13,949 bases of DNA from Nitrospinota bacterium (GTDB lineage Bacteria; UBA8248): the NCBI GenBank assembly GCA_011523725.1, contig WTGD01000101.1:1-13949 (forward strand). The letters are read 5' to 3'. Of this stretch, positions 1 to 7,157 are shown one piece after another. Numbering within the stretch: the stretch's first letter is position 1; the number at the start of each line of letters is the position of its first letter. The notes under the pieces were generated by a model that was given only the letters and a program-made list of their open reading frames with translations, was not told where the DNA came from and did no database searches. Position numbers and translations under genes: made by a program.

Positions 1-126
1 GAGTCGATGAGCTGAGGGCGTAAGCCCGAAAGCGAATCGGTGGGGGGTATAATTCGGAATGGCAATTAAACGCGTTTTACCCCCCACCGAATCGGCCTTC
101 GCCCAAGGGCTTGGCCTCTTCGACTC
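1..126. repeat. Imperfect inverted repeat, possible MITE-like or palindromic element
   Basis: The outer 7-mers GAGTCGA (1-7) and TCGACTC (120-126) are exact inverted copies. Inside them, a 17-nt arm at 33-49 pairs with 78-94 with one mismatch, around a 28-nt loop (50-77). The stretches between outer and inner arms are partly complementary. All three forward frames stop within the first 20 bases, so this is not the end of a gene entering from the left. It lies about 110 bp beyond the stop of the ABC ATPase gene. I infer a non-coding palindromic repeat or a small non-autonomous element. No transposase or flanking target duplication can be tested because the element starts at the window edge. 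Confidence 0.55.
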
Positions 127-143
127 CCCCTCAAGGGGGGAGT
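123..143. terminator. GC-rich stem-loop downstream of the ABC operon
   Basis: Eight perfect base pairs (123-130 with 136-143) close a 5-nt loop; the arms read ACTCCCCC and GGGGGAGT. It lies about 90 nt downstream of the ATPase stop codon in the direction of transcription (minus strand). No run of T follows on either strand, so it is not a canonical intrinsic terminator. It may act as a transcript 3'-end stabiliser or belong to the adjacent repeat, with whose outer arm it overlaps. Confidence 0.4.
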
Positions 144-234
144 GAATCTCTCTCTCGTCGGTCGGGGACATACGACAAATCTAGGAATCGGAGGTTTTTC
201 AACAGCCCCTCGAAGTCCGGGAGTACGTCTAGCC

Positions 235-1323
<1,089 letters not shown>

Positions 1324-1332
1324 TCTCACGCG

Positions 1333-1337
1333 CTCCT
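1333..1337 (-). promoter_or_regulatory. Ribosome binding site that sets the ATPase start
   Basis: AGGAG on the minus strand lies 9 nt from the ATG at 1323 and only 3 nt from an in-frame GTG at 1329. The spacing favours the ATG. Confidence 0.6.
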
Positions 1338-1349
1338 ATGGAAAACCGG

Positions 1350-2288
1350 CTAGCCCTTCACCGCGCCCGCCGTGAGTCCGCGCACGAAGTAGCGCTGGAA
1401 CATGAGGGCCAGGGCGACGGGAATGATGACGCAGGCGACGCCCGCGGCGTTCATCCGCGCGTAGCTCACCGAAAATTCGGAGACGAAATCGAGCAGCGTC
1501 ACCGTGATGGGCCGGGTGTTCATCGTCTGGGTCAGGACGAGCGGGAAGAGGAACTCGTTCCAGCTCGTGAGGAACACGAACACCGCCGCCGTGACGATAG
1601 CAGGCGCCGAAAGCGGCAGGATCACCCGCCAGAGGGTCTGGAAGCGGTTGCAGCCGTCCACGCGGGCGGCGCTCTCGATCTCCTGCGGGACGGTCTCGAA
1701 GTAGGCGACCAGCACGAAGATCGCCAGCGGCAGGGAGATCGGAATGTAGGCGACGATGAGTCCCATATAAGTGTCCAGCAACCCGAGCCCGCGGATCATC
1801 AGGTAGAACGGGACGATCAGCGACACCTCGGGCACGATGCGGGACGCCAGCACGACGTAGAAAAGGGACTGCTTCCCCTTGAAGTAAAGACGCGCGAAAC
1901 CATACGCCGCCAGACATCCCAGTATGACGTTGATGATGGTGACGCCGAACGCCACGACGAAGCTGTTCCACATCGAGGGCAGCACGTCCGCCGTGGGGAA
2001 CGTGGAATAGCCCGCCATTCTCTTGTCGAACGCGACGCTCGTATCCGCTGGCTTTCTGAGAATGATCTCCTCGTAGTTGCCGATGTTGAGCGCAGGCGGG
2101 ACCCAGTTGGGCGGCACCGACACCACGTCCTTTTCAAACTGAAGACTCGAATTGAGCATCCAGTAAAAGGGCGAGATGGCGTAGAAGAGCATGAAAGCGA
2201 CAATCAGATAGAGCACGACACGCCCCAGGACAGCAGCCTGGCGGTATCTTTGAATCTCCTTGACGTCGGGAACGCTCGGGGCAGCCAT
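1350..2288 (-). CDS. ABC transporter permease, MalG/UgpE type
   Basis: Inner-membrane permease of the carbohydrate CUT1 family, partner of the upstream permease. From the ATG at 2288 it is 312 aa. A first membrane span lies at about 22-42, followed by a long periplasmic stretch (about 50-105) and further spans up to residue 300. The cytoplasmic EAA loop that docks on the ATPase starts at about 204 (ESAARVDGCNRF...) and ends in LPLSAP near 229. The C-terminus GLTAGAVKG is typical of MalG-like proteins. Its ATG follows the upstream permease stop by 2 nt (TGA TC ATG), and AGGAG sits 8 nt before it, which implies translational coupling. An in-frame TTG at 2294 is too near the Shine-Dalgarno to be preferred. 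Confidence 0.94.
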   Translation of the reverse strand: MAAPSVPDVKEIQRYRQAAVLGRVVLYLIVAFMLFYAISPFYWMLNSSLQFEKDVVSVPPNWVPPALNIGNYEEIILRKPADTSVAFDKRMAGYSTFPTADVLPSMWNSFVVAFGVTIINVILGCLAAYGFARLYFKGKQSLFYVVLASRIVPEVSLIVPFYLMIRGLGLLDTYMGLIVAYIPISLPLAIFVLVAYFETVPQEIESAARVDGCNRFQTLWRVILPLSAPAIVTAAVFVFLTSWNEFLFPLVLTQTMNTRPITVTLLDFVSEFSVSYARMNAAGVACVIIPVALALMFQRYFVRGLTAGAVKG

Positions 2289-2290
2289 GA

Positions 2291-3244
2291 TCAACTCTCC
2301 TGCGGCCTGTAGAGAATCTTGATGTAGCCGATCGCTAGGATGAAGGTGGCGATGGCGATCACGTAGGAAATCGACGCGCCGGAGCCGAACTGCAGGTTAC
2401 GGAATGTTTCCACGTAGGTATACCAGGAGACGAGCGCCGTTGCGTCTCCGGGGCCTCCCTCGGTCAGGATGTAAACGAGGTCGAAAGTCTTGATGGAGAT
2501 GATCGAGGTGTAGACCAGAACAAGAAGAAAGGCCAGCTTGAGCGCGGGCAGGGTGATGTGCCAGAAACGCCTCGATGCGCCCGCCTGGTCGATCTTGGCT
2601 GCGCTGTAGAGGTCCTCGGGGATGGCCTGGAGCGCCGTCAGGAACAATACGGTGGCCAGGGGCACCTCCTTCCAGACGAAGGCGTTCACAAGGGTGTAGA
2701 GCGCTCGGTCGGGGTTGCTGAGCCACGTCTGGTACTTGTCGATGACGCCCAGAGCCACCAGAAGCCCGTTCAGCACCCCGTAGTCGGAATGGTAGATCCA
2801 CTCCCAGATCAAGCCGTTCGCCACGTAGGGCACCGCCCAGGGCACGAGGATGAGCGGCACCGCCCACTTGCGAACGCCGGAGCCCAGTTCATTGAGCGCC
2901 AGGGAGAAGACGAGGCCGATCAGGGCCACGGCGACCACCGACACCACGACGAAGATGACCGTGTTGATGAGCGCGTTGTAGAAATCCTCGCTCTCCAGGA
3001 ACATGACGTAGTTCTCGAAACCCACGAAGGGGTTTCTGTGGGGCCGCTTCAGGTTATAGACGTGGACGCTGACGTAGAACGAATGCAGGATGGGATATAT
3101 GTTGAGCAACACCATCAGCAGCAGCGCAGGCCCCACGAAGAACGCCGCGATGCCGCCTTCCGTCTGAGTGCGCCGGGCGAACCAGCCCTTCACGCCCGTC
3201 TGCGCGGCGGGCTCTACCCCTTCGGCGGACAGGATATTCGCCAA
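2291..3244 (-). CDS. ABC transporter permease, MalF/UgpA type, TTG start
   Basis: Inner-membrane permease of a CUT1 importer, 317 aa. Hydrophobic spans are visible at about 32-55, 90-118, 125-148, 190-208, 234-260 and 290-312. The EAA loop begins at about 210 (EDLYSAAKIDQAGAS) and continues to TLPALK at 231-236, as in UgpA/MalF relatives. The TEGGPG motif at 261-266 is also characteristic. The start codon is TTG at 3244: no ATG occurs until residue 44, inside the first membrane span, whereas GGAGG lies 6 nt before the TTG. It follows the binding protein gene after 60 nt that contain a strong stem-loop. Its stop nearly overlaps the next permease start, which fits obligate co-production of the heterodimer. 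Confidence 0.94.
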   Translation of the reverse strand: MANILSAEGVEPAAQTGVKGWFARRTQTEGGIAAFFVGPALLLMVLLNIYPILHSFYVSVHVYNLKRPHRNPFVGFENYVMFLESEDFYNALINTVIFVVVSVVAVALIGLVFSLALNELGSGVRKWAVPLILVPWAVPYVANGLIWEWIYHSDYGVLNGLLVALGVIDKYQTWLSNPDRALYTLVNAFVWKEVPLATVLFLTALQAIPEDLYSAAKIDQAGASRRFWHITLPALKLAFLLVLVYTSIISIKTFDLVYILTEGGPGDATALVSWYTYVETFRNLQFGSGASISYVIAIATFILAIGYIKILYRPQES

Positions 3245-3250
3245 GGAAAA

Positions 3251-3255
3251 CCTCC
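3251..3255 (-). promoter_or_regulatory. Ribosome binding site for the TTG-started permease
   Basis: A perfect GGAGG on the minus strand sits 6 nt from the TTG at 3244. It supports the non-ATG start and lies just downstream of the intercistronic hairpin in the mRNA. Confidence 0.65.
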
Positions 3256-3260
3256 ATCGC

Positions 3261-3292
3261 GCCTCCCCCGGCAGTGCGCCGCCGGGGGAGGC
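3261..3292 (-). promoter_or_regulatory. Intercistronic stem-loop between binding protein and permease genes
   Basis: Two perfect 12-nt arms, GCCTCCCCCGGC (3261-3272) and GCCGGGGGAGGC (3281-3292), enclose an 8-nt loop. In the transcript the hairpin begins 12 nt after the binding-protein stop codon and ends 5 nt before the permease Shine-Dalgarno. No U-run follows, so full termination is unlikely. In malE-malF-like operons such hairpins protect the 3' end of the binding-protein message, giving more binding protein than membrane subunits; I infer the same role here. Confidence 0.75.
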
Positions 3293-3304
3293 AACCGCTT
3301 GTGT

Positions 3305-4642
3305 CTAACCGTAACGCCGTTTCAGTCTATTCCACTGCTTGGTCAGGGTCTTGAGCGTGCCCACGATGTCGGCCTGACCCAGGATCGCCTTGTGGACGCG
3401 CGGACGCATGAACTGATCCCACTCGGCGTACCAGACGGCCTTCTGCCCGTCCTTGGGCTTGCTGAGCGCCATCTGGCTCTCGAACAATTTCGCTTCGCCC
3501 CACTTGTTCGCGGCCGCGACGATGTCGGGGTCCTTGAACAGCGGCGCGTGGCCGAAGCCCAGACCAAAGTCGGTGAACCACTTCTTCGCGGTGCGGTAGG
3601 TGCCCGTTTTGTCCTTGCCGCCCAGGAAGTCCACCATCTTCCAGGCCATCGCCTTGCGCGCGGGATCCTTCGCGGCCGAAGCGGTCATGCTGTAGCACCT
3701 CGTCCATCCGCAGACATGTGGCTTGGCGTTGTTGGCGGTCGGAATCAGCGCCATCTTGATCTTGCCGGCCACCTTCGAGGACTTGGGTTCGTTCGCGGCC
3801 CGCAGCCGGTAGTTCGGCAGGATGGCGAAGCTGCCCGTGCCGCTGCTGAAGGCCTTGAGTGCTGCGACCTCGTTCAGCTCCATGAAGCCGGGCTGCGTGA
3901 TCTTGTGCTTCTTGGCCGCGTCGATGATCCACTGGATCGACTGCGCCACGGCGGAGCCTTCCTTGTCGTAGCCCATGACGTTGTATTTCTCGTCGACGAA
4001 CCTTCCGCCCCGGCTGTACATCATGGTGAAGAGCATCTCGCCCATCCAGAAGTCGGCTTTCAGGAACTGGAGGAAGGGATATTCCTGAATCCCCTTGCTC
4101 TTGATCTGGAGGCTCTGCTGGACCACCTCGTCCCAGGTCTTGGGAGGAGCGCCGATGCCCGCCTTCTCCAGGTGCTCCTCGTTGTAGAGGAACGCCATGT
4201 GGCCCACGTAGTAGGGCAGGCCGTAGAGCTTGCCCTTGTAGGTGAGCGCATCGGCGGTCGGGCCGATAAATTCTTTTCTGTACTCATCCACCCGTGGGAA
4301 TTCGTCGATGGGATACAGCCATCCCGCCTCGACGAACTCGGCGAGGTGCCCGTCGATCATGTAGATGACGTCCAGGGGTGAATTGCCCGTGAACTTGACG
4401 ACCAGCGTGTCGTGATACTTGCTGCCCGGCGTGTTGCCGTAGTTGATCTTGACCTTGGCGAGTTTTTCGAATTCGGCGATCCGCTGTTTCACGAAGCTGA
4501 TGCCGTAGGTCCAACTGTAGAAGTTGAGCGATTTCACCATCGCCGCCGAGGGGGTCACCCGAGATACAGGCAAGGCCAGGGCGGCCGTTCCAAGTGCGGC
4601 ATTGCGAAGGAGTTTCCGACGACTCAATCCGAGTTCTTTCAT
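3305..4642 (-). CDS. Extracellular solute-binding protein, family 1, with Tat-like leader
   Basis: Periplasmic receptor of the ABC importer, 445 aa from the ATG at 4642. That ATG is preceded by GGAGGG at 6-nt spacing; an in-frame start 8 codons upstream lacks this support. Residues 7-12 read SRRKLL followed by an alanine/leucine-rich segment and a likely cleavage near PSAA (31-34), a twin-arginine export pattern. No lipobox cysteine is present, so the protein is probably soluble in the periplasm. The length, the early FYSWTYG segment (about 41-47), and the SPLDVIYM stretch (about 88-95) fit family 1 sugar-binding proteins. First gene of the operon, followed by two CUT1 permeases and a MalK-type ATPase. 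The ligand may be a sugar, polyol or related compound; nothing in the sequence decides it. Confidence 0.92.
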   Translation of the reverse strand: MKELGLSRRKLLRNAALGTAALALPVSRVTPSAAMVKSLNFYSWTYGISFVKQRIAEFEKLAKVKINYGNTPGSKYHDTLVVKFTGNSPLDVIYMIDGHLAEFVEAGWLYPIDEFPRVDEYRKEFIGPTADALTYKGKLYGLPYYVGHMAFLYNEEHLEKAGIGAPPKTWDEVVQQSLQIKSKGIQEYPFLQFLKADFWMGEMLFTMMYSRGGRFVDEKYNVMGYDKEGSAVAQSIQWIIDAAKKHKITQPGFMELNEVAALKAFSSGTGSFAILPNYRLRAANEPKSSKVAGKIKMALIPTANNAKPHVCGWTRCYSMTASAAKDPARKAMAWKMVDFLGGKDKTGTYRTAKKWFTDFGLGFGHAPLFKDPDIVAAANKWGEAKLFESQMALSKPKDGQKAVWYAEWDQFMRPRVHKAILGQADIVGTLKTLTKQWNRLKRRYG

Positions 4643-4915
4643 GGTCAACCCTCCATCATCGCCCAAGGGAACCGTGCTCCCCTATGGCAGGGCGACCGCC
4701 ATCGGGGGCAGAACCACGCCACAACTCCAGTCAAGAAGCCCTACGCCGGGCCCCTCTGTTCACTCAAATTTCAGACGGAGAGATGAGAAGCATTTTAACA
4801 GCAGGAGGCGAAACGGGGCACGGAGGCCCTGGAGGCGACGACACCACCGGTTCGCGATTCCCACTCTCCGGCGTTCGATAAATCCTCAAACAACCTCAAC
4901 CAGTCTTACAAGTAT
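4643..4915 (-). other. Long untranslated leader of the ABC operon (inferred)
   Basis: About 270 nt lie between the predicted transcription start (near 4915) and the binding-protein ATG. On the coding strand I find only very short reading frames (6-9 codons) without good ribosome sites, and only weak hairpins such as ATGGC/GCCAT with a 9-nt loop. No riboswitch class is recognisable. The stretch from 4643 to 5022 as a whole contains no gene. Confidence 0.4.
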
Positions 4916-4921
4916 GTTGAA

Positions 4922-4950
4922 ATGCTAGCAGGGTTCCCCTGCGTTGTCAA
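4922..4950 (-). promoter_or_regulatory. Sigma70-like promoter with palindromic operator in its spacer
   Basis: On the minus strand a perfect -35 TTGACA (4945-4950) is separated by exactly 17 bp from TAGCAT (4922-4927, four of six consensus bases). The last 15 bp of the spacer are a perfect dyad, GCAGGG-GAA-CCCTGC (4928-4942). A third GCAGGG half-site lies upstream at 4960-4965. The position, between the polymerase contact elements, is typical of a repressor operator. The promoter faces the ABC importer operon. The dyad could alternatively be a weak hairpin at the end of the VOC transcript, but the consensus spacing makes a promoter more likely. Confidence 0.65.
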
Positions 4951-5022
4951 TTTTGAACACCCTGCCCCGGAGCGCCGAGCACCCCGCCCGGAGCACCGTC
5001 GTCTCCAGGCAAAGATTCCCGA

Positions 5023-5415
5023 CTAGCTGCGCGAGACGAGCTCGATGCTGATGTCGTCCGGCCCCCGGATGAAGGCGATCTTCGTGCCCGGACCGATCTC
5101 CCACGGGTCGCAGATGAAATCGGCGCCTTTCGCGCGCAGGTCGGCCTCGGCCCTGTCCATGTCGTCGACGACGAGACCGAAATGATCGAGGCCGTAGCGC
5201 GGGTCGCTCGTCGTGCGCACGGGGTTCTCGCCTTCCGCCCGGCCCGACACCAGGAAACTCATGCCGTTCAGATCGAAGCTGAAAATCGGCGAGCCGCCCA
5301 GATCTCCCTCGTCCACCACCTTCGCGCCGAACATCTCCTCCCAGAATTTCCTGGCCGCGTGGGGGTCCTCGCTTCGAAAGTGCATGTGATCGTATCCGTA
5401 GGTGGGCATGGACAT
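5023..5415 (-). CDS. VOC (glyoxalase/bleomycin-resistance/dioxygenase) superfamily protein
   Basis: Small cytoplasmic protein of 130 aa, the usual size for a single-chain VOC protein with two beta-alpha-beta-beta-beta modules. The first module starts at YDHMHFRS (8-15), the second at GLDHFGLVVDD (75-85). Probable metal ligands are His10 or His12, His78 and Glu125 in ISIELVSR. The family includes glyoxalases, extradiol dioxygenases, epimerases and antibiotic-binding proteins. The phrase FIRGPDDISIELV resembles glyoxalase-like hydrolase/isomerase members, but the reaction cannot be assigned. The start is supported by GGAGG 7 nt upstream. It is a single-gene unit with its own strong promoter and lies downstream of the amidohydrolase-Rieske pair, so a linked catabolic role is possible. 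Confidence 0.85.
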   Translation of the reverse strand: MSMPTYGYDHMHFRSEDPHAARKFWEEMFGAKVVDEGDLGGSPIFSFDLNGMSFLVSGRAEGENPVRTTSDPRYGLDHFGLVVDDMDRAEADLRAKGADFICDPWEIGPGTKIAFIRGPDDISIELVSRS

Positions 5416-5448
5416 CGTTTCCCCTCCAGAAAAAGTGAGCCGAAATGA

Positions 5449-5464
5449 GGAGGTCTCTCCCTCC
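5449..5464 (-). promoter_or_regulatory. Small hairpin in the VOC gene leader
   Basis: GGAGG (5449-5453) and CCTCC (5460-5464) form a 5-bp stem with a 6-nt loop inside the predicted 5' untranslated region, about 35 nt upstream of the start codon. The stem is short, and its biological meaning is doubtful. Confidence 0.25.
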
Positions 5465-5498
5465 CGACTGCTCCGGTCGAATCTGCGGATGTACGGAA

Positions 5499-5529
5499 AT
5501 TATAGAGGCGTTTCCGGTTTGGTTGTCAA
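5499..5529 (-). promoter_or_regulatory. Promoter of the VOC gene: perfect hexamers, 19-bp spacer
   Basis: Minus strand TTGACA (5524-5529) and TATAAT (5499-5504) both match the sigma70 consensus in full but are 19 bp apart rather than 17. Predicted transcription start is near 5492, giving a leader of about 75 nt. A 19-bp spacer is the geometry used by MerR-family activators, yet I see no clear dyad in the spacer. The promoter lies in the 143-nt gap after the Rieske gene, so the VOC gene can be expressed separately. Confidence 0.7.
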
Positions 5530-5558
5530 GAAGGGGGGATTTGCGGAGGTAGACAGCC

Positions 5559-5936
5559 TCAACGCCCCGGCAGGATGACGTAGAGGTCCTCTCCGTCGAC
5601 TTCCACGGGAAAGCGCTGGACTTTCCGCCTGCGGTTGGCGAGGCATTCCCCCGTCCTGATCTCGAACTCCCAGCCGTGCATGGGGCACGCGACCACGTCC
5701 GCCTCATCGCGCGCGTAGTGCTCGCGCACCCTGCCGTCATCTCCCACGAAGGCCGTGATCTCGCGGAAGAGGTTCCCCGAGCAGACGGGGCCCTGCTGGT
5801 GGGGGCACTTGTCCTCGATCGCGAAAAAACCGTCGCTCAGCCGGAATATGCCGAGATTGAGACCGCCCAATTCCAGGCGAATCCGCTCGCCGGGGCCTAT
5901 CTCGGACGCGCGCGCCGCCCAGAGCCGCCTCGCCAT
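5559..5936 (-). CDS. Rieske [2Fe-2S] ferredoxin-like protein
   Basis: Small cytoplasmic electron-transfer protein of 125 aa. The cluster ligands are visible as C44-P-H46 and C84-P-M-H87, the two Cys-His pairs of a Rieske domain, with GWEFEIRTGE following as in NirD/ferredoxin-type Rieske proteins. The spacing between the two motifs (37 residues from His46 to Cys84) is longer than the 15-17 of oxygenase ferredoxins. From family knowledge, a group of stand-alone Rieske proteins shares this wider spacing. The ATG follows the amidohydrolase TAG with no gap, and GGAGG lies inside the end of that gene, so the two are translationally coupled. No oxygenase alpha subunit or reductase is in the window, so the electron partner is unknown. 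Confidence 0.9.
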   Translation of the reverse strand: MARRLWAARASEIGPGERIRLELGGLNLGIFRLSDGFFAIEDKCPHQQGPVCSGNLFREITAFVGDDGRVREHYARDEADVVACPMHGWEFEIRTGECLANRRRKVQRFPVEVDGEDLYVILPGR

Positions 5937-7049
5937 CTAGGCGCCCGCCTCCAGGTTCACCGTCTTCTCCGTGAAGCGGAAGACGCCGAGCGCGTTCTCG
6001 CCCATGATCTTGCGGCGGCCCGCTTCGCTCAGGAACGGGAGGTCGGCGACCGCCGAGGGTTCGTCATAATCGAAATGGGGCCAGTCGCTCGCGAACAGGA
6101 AGGTGTTTTCCCCGTCGAGCAGGTCGAAGAACATCTTCAAGTGCTTTCTGGGCATATCCTCCATCGGCTGGGTGCCGAAGTAGAAATCCTTGATGTATTC
6201 GCTCGGCAGCTTCCGGAGCAGAGGGGCTTCCACCCGGCGGCGCATGTATTCGGTGTCCAGACGGTACATGAGGCCCGCCACCCAGGTGATGCCGCTCTCC
6301 TGAAACACGATCTTGAGGTCCGGGAAGCGTTCGGGAACGCCCTCCATCACCATGCTCACGAGCTGCACCTGGTTGCACCAGGTCATGTCCAGCGCGTGGC
6401 TCTCGACGAAGGTGGGAAACTTGGCGAAACTCGAAAGGTCCGGCCCCAGGAAATTCGCGTGCAAGACGATGGGGAGCCCGTGGTGCTGCGCCGCCTCGTA
6501 GATGGGATTGTACGCCTCGGCCCCCAGGGGAAGCTCGGCGCTGCCGAGCATCTCCACCCCGCACACAGCGGGGTCGCCCGCCACGCGGTCTATCATCTTC
6601 GCCGCGCGCTCGGGGTCGCGGCCCGCGGCCACCACCAGCGTGTAGATTCCCTCCTCGGGCGCGCAGACGCCGTCCAGCATGTAGTCGATGTAGCCGTTGC
6701 AGATGTCCATGGCGTGGTTCGCGTTGCGCACGAACTCGACCATGAGCATGTAGGTCGGGATCATCACGATGGTGTCGATGCCGAAGCGTTCCATCACGAC
6801 GGGGATGTCGGCGGGACTCGACATGCCGAGCATCTCGTCCTGATCGCCCTTGCCCGCCTCGGCGCCACGCACGGTGCGGCCGTGGAGCATGACGTCGTAC
6901 TGATCCCCCACCAGGGCGGGCATGTGGTACTGCCCGCTCCAGTCGGCGAAGCGCTCGACGGAGGGGCCCTTCAGATATTTGGCGAAATCGCGGATTTGCT
7001 CGAGATAGTGCGCGTCGGCGTCCACGACGTGCATGCCCCGGTAGCCCAT
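5937..7049 (-). CDS. Amidohydrolase family 2 (TIM-barrel metal-dependent hydrolase/decarboxylase)
   Basis: Cytoplasmic TIM-barrel enzyme of 370 aa, of the superfamily that contains ACMSD and gamma-resorcylate decarboxylases. The N-terminal metal motif is D10-A-D12-A-H14 with Glu17. His197 follows strand residues PIVLH, Glu251 lies in FQESG, and Asp322 in SDWPH is the C-terminal metal ligand. I chose the ATG at 7049 because GGGAGG lies 5 nt upstream and the protein then begins directly with the barrel strand; an upstream in-frame start (7106) would add 19 residues of unlikely sequence. Members hydrolyse or decarboxylate aromatic and keto acids; the substrate is not predictable here. It forms an operon with the Rieske gene and is divergent from the CoA-transferase across 108 bp. 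Confidence 0.9.
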   Translation of the reverse strand: MGYRGMHVVDADAHYLEQIRDFAKYLKGPSVERFADWSGQYHMPALVGDQYDVMLHGRTVRGAEAGKGDQDEMLGMSSPADIPVVMERFGIDTIVMIPTYMLMVEFVRNANHAMDICNGYIDYMLDGVCAPEEGIYTLVVAAGRDPERAAKMIDRVAGDPAVCGVEMLGSAELPLGAEAYNPIYEAAQHHGLPIVLHANFLGPDLSSFAKFPTFVESHALDMTWCNQVQLVSMVMEGVPERFPDLKIVFQESGITWVAGLMYRLDTEYMRRRVEAPLLRKLPSEYIKDFYFGTQPMEDMPRKHLKMFFDLLDGENTFLFASDWPHFDYDEPSAVADLPFLSEAGRRKIMGENALGVFRFTEKTVNLEAGA

Positions 7050-7096
7050 CGCTTCCTCCCTGCAAGGCTTCGGTTGATTCCAAAAGGCTTCGCCGG

Positions 7097-7102
7097 ATGA
7101 TA
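7097..7102 (-). promoter_or_regulatory. Possible -10 element of the amidohydrolase operon
   Basis: TATCAT on the minus strand (five of six consensus bases) sits in the 108-bp divergent gap, about 47 nt before the amidohydrolase start. No convincing -35 hexamer is seen at 16-18 bp, so this is only a candidate and may need an activator. Confidence 0.25.
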
Positions 7103-7157
7103 GCATTCCCCCCGTTTCCTGAACACGCAGGCGAACGCTTTCTCGTGAGGATCACCC

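Noticed and set aside
193..215. GGGCTGTTGAAAAACCTCC on the minus strand, which recalls some insertion-sequence ends
   Set aside because: No matching inverted end and no transposase fragment is present within the window, so an insertion-sequence remnant cannot be supported.
2558..4381. A 607-codon open frame on the plus strand opposite the permease and binding-protein genes
   Set aside because: It runs antisense through the end of one clear gene, the gap, and most of another, with a His/Arg/Glu/Val-rich low-complexity composition. Long antisense frames are common in GC-rich coding DNA.
5559..5936. Long Rieske motif spacing as a sign of a damaged gene
   Set aside because: All four ligands and the flanking motifs are intact in one frame, and from family knowledge some stand-alone Rieske proteins share the wider spacing.
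5676..7100. A 474-codon plus-strand open frame opposite the amidohydrolase
   Set aside because: It is the antisense shadow of the amidohydrolase and Rieske genes. The composition is rich in His, Val and Ala, and no motif is recognisable.
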